Position numbers and translations under genes: made by a program. 11,245 nt of DNA from Deltaproteobacteria bacterium (GTDB taxonomy: Bacteria > Chloroflexota > Dehalococcoidia > Dehalococcoidales > BS750m-G39), in assembly GCA_013202445.1 (NCBI GenBank), contig JABMRW010000057.1, forward strand, positions 1 to 11,245, in the 5' to 3' direction. Of this stretch, positions 1-5,634 are shown piece by piece. How positions within the stretch are numbered: the first letter of the stretch is position 1; each line of letters starts with the position of its first letter. The notes under the pieces are model-generated. The model was not told where the DNA came from. It made no database searches and saw only the letters and a program-made list of their open reading frames with translations.

Positions 1-45
1 GGGTAAGATACAGGGGGTGAGGTTGATAAATAAAAGTAAAAGGAC

Positions 46-103
46 TTGACAAACGGCTAATTTCTGTTATAACAGTTGTAAGTGTTGACATTCATGGTAT
101 AAT
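46..103 (+). promoter_or_regulatory. Tandem sigma-70-type promoters for the first collagen-like lipoprotein gene
   Basis: A perfect -35 box TTGACA (46-51) is followed after 16 bases by TATAAC (68-73). A second, overlapping promoter can be read as TTGTAA (76-81), a 16-base spacer and a perfect TATAAT (98-103). Either would give a leader of about 35 to 70 bases before the ATG at 148. The first promoter, including its spacer, resembles those at 1171-1198 and 2015-2044. Assignment is from motif match only. Confidence 0.7.
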
Positions 104-147
104 CAACCAGACAATTTGGCGAAAAACGCTTAAATTAAGGAGGCGAA

Positions 148-1074
148 ATGAAGAAAGCGGTTAAAATAGTTGGTTTCTTAATAATTATCGCTCTACTTGT
201 GGTGCCGCTGACGGCTTGCCCCACAGGGCAGGGAGCAACCGGACCAGCCGGGCCAGCCGGAGCCCAGGGCGAGAAGGGTGAGCGCGGACCTATGGGGCCG
301 CCAGGCCAAGATGGAGCCAGGGGACTACCAGGACCAGCCGGGCCAGCGGGACCAGCGGGACCAGCCGGTGACGGCGCTGACGTGCCACTGGGTGCCCAGA
401 TAGTGGTTGGCGAGCAGCTAGTGGTTGTAACCGGCGTGACTCCGATAATGGGAACTGTAGGCATTACCGGCCTCACAGGCACGGTAGTGACGAGTGTGTC
501 TCCGACAACGGGAACTTCAGCTGTCACCGGCAGCACGGGCACGGTAGTGACGGGAGTGACTCCGTCAGAGACAGCTGTAACTGGCACATATTTATTGGCA
601 GGTGACGTAACGTTAAGCGAAACAGTAGTCACCAACGTAGCTGTGACACCGGCAACTTCACCTGTCACCGGCACCACAGGCACGGTAGTCACCAACGTAG
701 CTGCGACAGCGGGATCTTCAGCTGTCACCGGCACCACAGGCACGGTAGTGACGGGTGTCACGTTCACAACAACTACCACCTTTGATACCATCTGGGAGGC
801 TGACATCGGGCAGGCTGTGGTAATAAAAGGGGCTGGCTTTGACAATGCCGTGGGCGAGACAGTAACCATTAGCATCTGCGAAGACGACCTCTACTGGACG
901 GAGGCAACAGTTAACGCCTGCGGAGCCTTTGAGATTGACACGACAGTGCCATCAGGTGCAGACCTCGGGCAGGTTAGCGTAAGAGCCTGGGTTAATGCCA
1001 ATGTAGATGAGGATGAGGTTGTTGCCGGCTATCTGATGGCTAGCTGGCCACTGTACATCCTTCTTGTTAGATAG
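148..1074 (+). CDS. Collagen-like repeat lipoprotein with in-register 20-residue repeats (paralog A)
   Basis: A predicted 308-residue surface lipoprotein; its specific function is not recognised. The start is set by AAGGAGG at 137-143, 4 bases before the ATG. Residues 1-23 form a lipoprotein signal peptide (MKK, hydrophobic core, lipobox LTAC with Cys24), so the mature protein should be lipid-anchored to the outer face of the membrane. Residues 32-76 are 15 uninterrupted Gly-X-Y triplets (GPA, GEK, GER, GPP and others), the pattern of bacterial collagen-like triple helices. Residues about 91-205 are Thr/Val/Gly-rich repeats with the core TVVTxV...VTGTTG. Residues about 217-305 form a C-terminal domain (GxGF...VTISICEDD...CGAF...AWV) shared with the next gene, with a Cys pair at 244 and 258. 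Collagen-like bacterial proteins often form rods or adhesins; trimerisation here is inferred. The locus context of four exported proteins favours a structural or adhesive envelope role. Confidence 0.88.
   Translation: MKKAVKIVGFLIIIALLVVPLTACPTGQGATGPAGPAGAQGEKGERGPMGPPGQDGARGLPGPAGPAGPAGPAGDGADVPLGAQIVVGEQLVVVTGVTPIMGTVGITGLTGTVVTSVSPTTGTSAVTGSTGTVVTGVTPSETAVTGTYLLAGDVTLSETVVTNVAVTPATSPVTGTTGTVVTNVAATAGSSAVTGTTGTVVTGVTFTTTTTFDTIWEADIGQAVVIKGAGFDNAVGETVTISICEDDLYWTEATVNACGAFEIDTTVPSGADLGQVSVRAWVNANVDEDEVVAGYLMASWPLYILLVR
421..765 (+). repeat. In-frame 60-bp tandem repeats within the first lipoprotein gene
   Basis: Units lie at 421-480, 481-540, 541-621, 622-681 and 682-741, with a partial unit at 742-765. 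Four are exactly 60 bp; the third is 81 bp because of an extra 21 bp. Each unit from the second onward opens with a variant of ACGGTAGT and most close with ACAGGC or ACGGGC. The encoded consensus is about TVVTxVxPTxGxSxVTGxTG. The unit length is a multiple of three, so copies can be gained or lost without a frameshift. The fourth and fifth units are the most alike, which suggests the newest duplication. Confidence 0.85.
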
Positions 1075-1128
1075 CACCGCCAACACCCAGGTAACCAGGG
1101 AGGGGCCCAAGGTAAATACGGTTAATTT

Positions 1129-1153
1129 GCCCGCCCCGGGGAAGGGGCGGGGC
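1129..1153 (+). terminator. GC-rich hairpin, possible terminator after the first lipoprotein gene
   Basis: GCCCGCCCC (1129-1137) can pair with GGGGCGGGGC (1144-1153), with one bulged G and a six-base loop, 54 bases after the stop codon. The hairpin should be very stable, but it is followed by GAGATATGATTT rather than a run of T, so intrinsic termination is plausible, not certain. It lies just before the next promoter at 1171. Confidence 0.45.
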
Positions 1154-1170
1154 GAGATATGATTTGGGGC

Positions 1171-1198
1171 TTGACAAACGGCGAACTTGTGATATAAT
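1171..1198 (+). promoter_or_regulatory. Sigma-70-type promoter for the second lipoprotein gene
   Basis: TTGACA (1171-1176), a 16-base spacer and TATAAT (1193-1198) are both perfect consensus boxes. The 13 bases from C1170 through the -35 box into the spacer are identical to the promoter at 45-57. Transcription from here gives a leader of about 130 bases before the ATG at 1337; no riboswitch-like fold was recognised in that leader. Confidence 0.8.
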
Positions 1199-1336
1199 AG
1201 TTAGCGAGCGTTTACAGCCACGCTATGGGTGTAGTGTGGATAAAATTGTAATTTTTAAAGGTAAAAGGGGGTGGTTATATTAGGAAAAGACTAAACGGGA
1301 AAATCTTGAGGATATCTTGAATATTTAGGAGGCGAA

Positions 1337-1999
1337 ATGAAGAAAGCAGGCAAGATAATTGCCTTTTTGATAATTATTGCTTTGATTGTGGTGCCTTTAA
1401 CCGCTTGCCCAGGACCACAGGGAGATCCCGGGCCAGCCGGACCAGGCGGAGCCCAGGGTGAAAAGGGTGAGCGCGGACCTATGGGACCGCCAGGCTCAGA
1501 TGGAGCCAGGGGACTGATAGGACCTGAGGGACCAGCCGGACCAGCCGGACCAGCCGGATCAGCGGGTGACAGCGCTGCCGCTGGAGCCAGTTTAATGGTT
1601 CTCGGGTGGGTAAGCGGCGAGATGGCTTACCCCATCTCCTGGGATGTCGGCCTCGGCGGATGGGTATTCGGTTACGAGGACTTCTCCTTCGGTTACGCTG
1701 CCCTTTTGGTTGACCTTGATGGCTACTATACAGTCGCGGGCTCCGGCTTCCCGCCAAATGAGTACGTGACGGTAACTTTCTGTGAGGATAATTACTACTG
1801 GTTTGAAGCGTACGCCAATGACTGCGGCGCCTTTTACTACGACACATACATACCGTCCGACTTTGGCTACGGGAACTATGATTACCAGATGATGTCGATT
1901 AAAGCCTGGGTTGACGCCGAGGTAGATGAGGGTGACTGGACGGTTACTGAAGGCGAGCTGTACGCTAGCTACCCGTTGTACTTCGACGATTCTGATTAG
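1337..1999 (+). CDS. Collagen-like repeat lipoprotein (paralog B)
   Basis: A predicted 220-residue surface lipoprotein, paralogous to the preceding gene and with the same AGGAGGCGAA ribosome binding site directly before the ATG. Residues 1-23 are a signal peptide with lipobox LTAC (Cys24). Residues 26-79 are 18 Gly-X-Y triplets. It lacks the Thr/Val repeats of its paralog and has instead a Gly/Tyr/Trp-rich segment (about 89-125). Residues about 129-217 are the shared C-terminal domain (GSGFPPNEYVTVTFCEDN...DCGAFYYDT...KAWVDAEVDE), with Cys149 and Cys163 spaced 14 residues apart as in the paralog. This domain has the look of a beta-sandwich, Ig-like fold, but I cannot name a family. It is unusually rich in Tyr and acidic residues. 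A lipid-anchored rod carrying an exposed beta domain is the likely architecture; adhesive or structural function is inferred. Confidence 0.88.
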   Translation: MKKAGKIIAFLIIIALIVVPLTACPGPQGDPGPAGPGGAQGEKGERGPMGPPGSDGARGLIGPEGPAGPAGPAGSAGDSAAAGASLMVLGWVSGEMAYPISWDVGLGGWVFGYEDFSFGYAALLVDLDGYYTVAGSGFPPNEYVTVTFCEDNYYWFEAYANDCGAFYYDTYIPSDFGYGNYDYQMMSIKAWVDAEVDEGDWTVTEGELYASYPLYFDDSD

Positions 2000-2014
2000 G
2001 TAACCATTAGAAGT

Positions 2015-2044
2015 TTTACAACTGGCAAAGTTGTGATATATAAC
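2015..2044 (+). promoter_or_regulatory. Probable promoter before the small ORF and large surface protein
   Basis: TTTACA (2015-2020) is followed by TATATAAC (2037-2044). The -10 box can be read as TATATA with a 16-base spacer or TATAAC with 18. The spacer shares GGCxAA and TTGTGATATA with the promoter at 1171-1198 in the same relative positions. ACAAC (2018-2022) and GTTGT (2030-2034) form a short dyad inside it, a possible operator. It begins only 15 bases after the previous stop codon. Confidence 0.6.
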
Positions 2045-2063
2045 TTTAAAAGGAGGTGATGCC

Positions 2064-2141
2064 ATGGTGAAAGCCCGAGGGCAGTTAAGCCCGAGGGAGA
2101 GGAACCTAACTTCGAGAAATACTATAACCTTGTCTCCATAA
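2064..2141 (+). CDS. Very small ORF (25 aa) with an ideal ribosome binding site
   Basis: The ATG at 2064 is preceded by AAAGGAGGTGAT (2049-2060), close to a full-length match to the 16S rRNA anti-Shine-Dalgarno, and a better site than that of any other gene here. The frame gives a basic 25-residue peptide starting MVKARGQLSPRER and stopping at TAA 2139-2141. A -1 shift near 2097-2101 instead joins MVKARGQLSPRE to EEPNFEKYYNLVSIKG, ending at TAA 2147-2149 (28 residues), which looks more protein-like. It could therefore be a leader peptide for the downstream 1097-residue gene, a small protein with a frameshift or sequencing error, or a decayed ORF. No function is recognised. Confidence 0.5.
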   Translation: MVKARGQLSPRERNLTSRNTITLSP

Positions 2142-2160
2142 AAGGGTAATTTGACCCTTT
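2141..2160 (+). repeat. Perfect 7-bp inverted repeat after the small ORF
   Basis: AAAGGGT (2141-2147) and ACCCTTT (2154-2160) form a hairpin with the loop AATTTG. It overlaps the end of the small ORF and sits 15 bases before the AAGGAGG (2175-2181) of the next gene. There is no T-tract after it, so it is not a standard terminator; a role in translation coupling or mRNA stability is possible but unproven. Confidence 0.5.
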
Positions 2161-2196
2161 GTGGGGAACAACATAAGGAGGATAAATTAAAGGTCT

Positions 2197-5100
2197 ATGA
2201 AGACAAAACTTTTAAAACTAATGGGCGTGGCCCTGACACTGGTACTGTTAGCCAGCCTTACGGTTGGCCTGGCAGGCGCCCCGGCTGGAGCGGTCACAAG
2301 CAACCTGAAGTTTACCAAGCTTGACCTGCCCAAGGTTGAGGTCTGGAATAACGAATCCACCTTTGCCGCTGCCGAGGGCGATTTCTGGGTAACGCCGAAT
2401 ACTGACGTGGGGCCGATAGCCATAACCCCTGAGGGCGATGTGCTATTCGCGGCGGTCTATCCGGACGACGGCAGCTTCTACGAAGTGCTGAAGTCCCTGG
2501 ATGGCGGCTACTCCTGGACAGTCACCGGTTTCAACGCTGCGTCTGACGGCTCTCTCATAGTGGACATAGTGACCTCGCCGGAGTACGGCGATGACACCAT
2601 CGTCTGCGTCGCCACCCAAGCCTTTGTCTACATCTCGGATGACAGCGGCAAGAACTTCGTCGCGCTGGCTAACCTCTGGGGCGGCATTATTACCGACATA
2701 GACGTCACCGTTAGCGATGACGGCGACCTGGCAATAATGGTCGCCACCACCGCCGGCGATGTCTGGGTGAAGAAAGGGCTGCTGGCCTGGCAGGCACAGG
2801 GGCTTCCGGCCGTTGCTCCCCCCGTTGGTGCCCCGCTGGCTGCCGACTTCCTGCCTACCTTCGCCACTGACGGCAATATCGGCATCTGCGCCATATGCAC
2901 CACCCCCGACCCTGATGGTGTCGGACCACTCACAGGCACGACCACGATGGCGTTCACATTCAACGACATCAATCTCGGCGGCGGCTGGGGGACCAGCGGC
3001 ATTGCCAACGCCCCCTTCACCAATGCCTCCGGGGCTGATTTCGGCTCGGTATTTGCCAGGACTGCCTTCCCCGACGACTTTGACGCCTTCGGCATCGGCA
3101 ACAACGTCTGCTTCGCGGGCATAACCACCGTTTTTGGAGCAACAAGCCTGCCTGAGACTGACGGCAGCGATGCCTACAAGGTAATCCTCAAGCAGGCGGG
3201 GACCTCCTCGGCGGTAGACCTTGATGTGAGGGGGGTAATCACCACCCTGCTGCCAACGGCAACGGCAGTTACCAGCATCGATGTCTGCGGTTCGGCTGAG
3301 GAAGCCACCATACTGGTGGGCACCGACGCCTGCAACCTGACCGATACGCCGACTTACTGGTTCACCTATCACAGTGAGGACAGCGGCGAGAACTGGATGT
3401 TCTCCTTCAAGCAGCCAACCGGCGGAGATGAGGAAACCCCTAACCTGGAATACGAAGATGCCAGGACCCAGGTGCTGATGGTGCCCGACTTCTGCGTTCG
3501 CCCCACCGCCTACGCGGCTACCCGTGACTCAGCTGACGATGTTGGTTCTATCGGCACCAGCGCCTTCCAGCGCACCATCAACGGCGCAGATTCCTGGAAC
3601 CAGATAAGCTGCATTGACTACGCCCGGGTGACTGCCGACTACTGGATCACCCTGTACGGCTTCTCGGCTGCCGGCTTCAACGCCTCCAGCAGGCTGCGCA
3701 TGATTACCGAGTCTAACGGTAATCATGGCTTCCTATGGCAGAGGACAGGCGGCAAGCACTGGGAGGGAATCCTCTCCTATGCTGTCCCCGGCGTGACCGA
3801 CAACCTCTTCCAGATAGTCACGCTTAAGGACGGCAGCGCCCTGTTCGTCGTTGACCGGAACAATTCATGCATGTGGCGTTCTACTGACGGCGGCGTTACC
3901 TGGCCGAAGAAGATAAACACCAAGGACGGCCTTGTGCGGGTTACCGCCGTATCGGCGACGACCCTCTACTGCGCTCACGACTCACCTCTGGCCAACAACA
4001 GCGGCATCTGGTGGACGACCAAGTCGGGCACGGGCTGGACCAAGCCTGACGACAGCGAGATTCCCAACGCCACAGAGGTAGGTGGCATTGCCGTTATGGG
4101 AGATATCGTCTTCTGCGGCACCTATGACGGAACGGTGTTCATCTCCAGCGACGGCGGTGTGACGGTGGAGAAGGTGGGCAAGAACGATCCTGGACTTCCT
4201 GGACCTGGCCCACCGACACTGGCTACCAATGACCTGAACTTCGCCACGAACGGCATACTCTACGCGGTAGTACCCGGCGCTACGGATCACGGTGTCTGGC
4301 GCACCTCGGTTGACCTGGATAACCCCGGCGACTGCACCTGGGAACGGATAGATGACAACCAGGACTCCACGGGTGCCGTTGTTTACGATGAGACCACCCT
4401 GGAATGCGGGGGACCGGCGATATGCCTGCCGTTTAACGGCATACTCTATGTCTCTGACGAACACGGAGTAGGAGCCGATACCGGCGGCCTGTGGCGCTGC
4501 ACCAACCCCACCGCTGACCTAGACAGCATAACTCCCCCTTACTTCGAGAGGGAGAACAAGGGGCTGAATATCGGCGACGCAATGGAGTTTAGAAGCCTAG
4601 ACCTGAAACCACCGAAACTGTCGCCAACACTCTTCTACGCCAATGGCACTGCTGCCAATTACTGGGAGCAGATAGTGATGTTCACCGATATCCTGAACGC
4701 CGGCGTGCCACTGGCTTCCCCTGAGGCGGATGCCACCGGAGTTGGGCTGCTACCTGAGGGCTACGTATATCCCGAGGTTTTCCTAGCCTGGCAGGAGATG
4801 GCCGGCGCTACCAGCTACCAGTACCAGGTGGCTATTGACGCCGCCTTCAAGACCAAGGTAGCCTCTGACTTCACTACTTCACTGGCAACACCGGCGCTGA
4901 AACTCAATCCCAACACCACCTACTACTGGAGGGTGAGAGTAGCCGATCAGGGCAGCCTTATCGGCGCACCGCTGATTTCGCCTTGGTCTGAGGTCCGGAA
5001 GTTCAAGACGGCTATCGGTGCCTCTATGGCACGACCTGCCCTGCAGGCGCCATGGCCCGGCGAGCCCGATGTTCCTCTAAGCCCGACCTTTGAGTGGTCT

Positions 5101-5490
5101 GGCATTGAGTGGGCAGAGGTTTACGAGTACGAGATCTCCCTTGACCCGACAACTACGGCCGGCGGTTACTTCAGCACGCCTCTGGTGGCTCTGGTCGGCA
5201 CCGACTCTCTAGTCAGCACTGCCTGGAAGTGCGATACCACCCTTGATTACGAGACTCGCTACTACTGGCATGTGAAGGCTATTGGTGTTGATACCGATAC
5301 ACCGTGGAGTGATGTTGGTACATTTACTACCATAGGTGTACCGCCTGAGCCCGTAGAACCGGGAGGAGATATCGTAATACCACCACCCAACGTGATAACT
5401 CCAGCCTGGATCTGGGCGATAGTTATCATCGGCGCCATATTGGTTATTGCGGTGATAGTCCTGATAGTCACCACCAGGAGAGTACCCTGA
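2197..5490 (+). CDS. Large exported BNR/Asp-box propeller protein with FN3-like domains and C-terminal membrane anchor (paralog 1)
   Basis: A 1097-residue predicted surface protein. Residues 1-32 form a signal peptide (MKTKLLK, hydrophobic core, likely cleavage near AGAPAGA). Residues about 33-830 carry Asp-box motifs SxDxGxxW: SLDGGYSW (100-107), SDDSGKNF (147-154), SEDSGENW (393-400), STDGGVTW (562-569) and degenerate SSDGGVTV (650-657). These mark beta-propeller blades of the sialidase/sortilin/HCF136 type. No sialidase catalytic set was seen, so enzyme activity is not claimed. Two fibronectin-III-like domains follow (about 838-940 and 945-1046, each with YYWRV or YYWHV strands), then a Pro-rich linker (1049-1069) and a membrane helix (1069-1092) with a short basic tail TTRRVP. 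The protein should therefore project outward from the membrane. It has 16 Cys, many for an exported protein. AAGGAGG (2175-2181) lies 15 bases upstream of the ATG, a long spacing, but no better start is visible. From memory, Dehalococcoides putative S-layer proteins are described as BNR/Asp-box proteins; a structural envelope role is inferred. Confidence 0.85.
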   Translation: MKTKLLKLMGVALTLVLLASLTVGLAGAPAGAVTSNLKFTKLDLPKVEVWNNESTFAAAEGDFWVTPNTDVGPIAITPEGDVLFAAVYPDDGSFYEVLKSLDGGYSWTVTGFNAASDGSLIVDIVTSPEYGDDTIVCVATQAFVYISDDSGKNFVALANLWGGIITDIDVTVSDDGDLAIMVATTAGDVWVKKGLLAWQAQGLPAVAPPVGAPLAADFLPTFATDGNIGICAICTTPDPDGVGPLTGTTTMAFTFNDINLGGGWGTSGIANAPFTNASGADFGSVFARTAFPDDFDAFGIGNNVCFAGITTVFGATSLPETDGSDAYKVILKQAGTSSAVDLDVRGVITTLLPTATAVTSIDVCGSAEEATILVGTDACNLTDTPTYWFTYHSEDSGENWMFSFKQPTGGDEETPNLEYEDARTQVLMVPDFCVRPTAYAATRDSADDVGSIGTSAFQRTINGADSWNQISCIDYARVTADYWITLYGFSAAGFNASSRLRMITESNGNHGFLWQRTGGKHWEGILSYAVPGVTDNLFQIVTLKDGSALFVVDRNNSCMWRSTDGGVTWPKKINTKDGLVRVTAVSATTLYCAHDSPLANNSGIWWTTKSGTGWTKPDDSEIPNATEVGGIAVMGDIVFCGTYDGTVFISSDGGVTVEKVGKNDPGLPGPGPPTLATNDLNFATNGILYAVVPGATDHGVWRTSVDLDNPGDCTWERIDDNQDSTGAVVYDETTLECGGPAICLPFNGILYVSDEHGVGADTGGLWRCTNPTADLDSITPPYFERENKGLNIGDAMEFRSLDLKPPKLSPTLFYANGTAANYWEQIVMFTDILNAGVPLASPEADATGVGLLPEGYVYPEVFLAWQEMAGATSYQYQVAIDAAFKTKVASDFTTSLATPALKLNPNTTYYWRVRVADQGSLIGAPLISPWSEVRKFKTAIGASMARPALQAPWPGEPDVPLSPTFEWSGIEWAEVYEYEISLDPTTTAGGYFSTPLVALVGTDSLVSTAWKCDTTLDYETRYYWHVKAIGVDTDTPWSDVGTFTTIGVPPEPVEPGGDIVIPPPNVITPAWIWAIVIIGAILVIAVIVLIVTTRRVP

Positions 5491-5540
5491 CGGTACTAAC
5501 CTGTTAGGTAACTAAAAGGGTAACACCTTAAGCCAATACC

Positions 5541-5574
5541 GGAAGCCCCCCGCACTGCGGGGGGCTTCCCTTTT
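5541..5574 (+). terminator. Strong intrinsic terminator after the first Asp-box protein gene
   Basis: GGAAGCCCCCCGC (5541-5553) and GCGGGGGGCTTCC (5557-5569) form a perfect 13-bp stem with a three-base loop ACT, followed by CTTTT (5570-5574). It lies 50 bases after the stop codon at 5490 and should separate the upstream unit from the second Asp-box gene. Confidence 0.92.
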
Positions 5575-5581
5575 CCCCATA

Positions 5582-5634
5582 TAGAACAGTATTCTAGGAC
5601 TTGCGTCCAACATATGGCTAGAATTTGCCATATG
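5582..5634 (+). repeat. Cluster of three short inverted repeats around the start of the second Asp-box gene
   Basis: Three dyads follow one another: TAGAA/TTCTA (5582-5586 and 5592-5596), GGAC/GTCC (5597-5600 and 5605-5608) and CATATGGC/GCCATATG (5611-5618 and 5627-5634, 8-base loop). The last covers both candidate start codons (5614 and 5632). No convincing -35/-10 pair or Shine-Dalgarno site is visible between the terminator and the gene. The dyads may be protein-binding sites or an RNA structure controlling translation. Confidence 0.5.

Noticed and set aside
85..103. TTGACA (85-90) with TATAAT (98-103) as a promoter pair
   Set aside because: Only seven bases separate the boxes, too short for sigma-70 recognition. 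Other pairings in the region fit better.
421..765. CRISPR-like regular 60-bp repeats
   Set aside because: The units are contiguous, diverged, in-frame protein repeats with no spacer structure and no cas genes nearby.
135..875. 246-codon minus-strand ORF rich in Pro and Val
   Set aside because: It is the antisense of the collagen-like and 60-bp repeats, whose composition suppresses stops on the other strand. The plus-strand gene has a ribosome binding site, signal peptide and paralog.
2443..3372. 309-codon minus-strand ORF under the first Asp-box gene
   Set aside because: GC-rich codon bias leaves antisense frames open. The protein has no recognisable domain, and the plus-strand gene is clearly real.
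5582..5596. LexA/SOS-box-like dyad TAGAA-N5-TTCTA
   Set aside because: It does not match the GAAC-N4-GTTC or CTGT-N8-ACAG consensus, and the neighbouring gene has no link to DNA damage.
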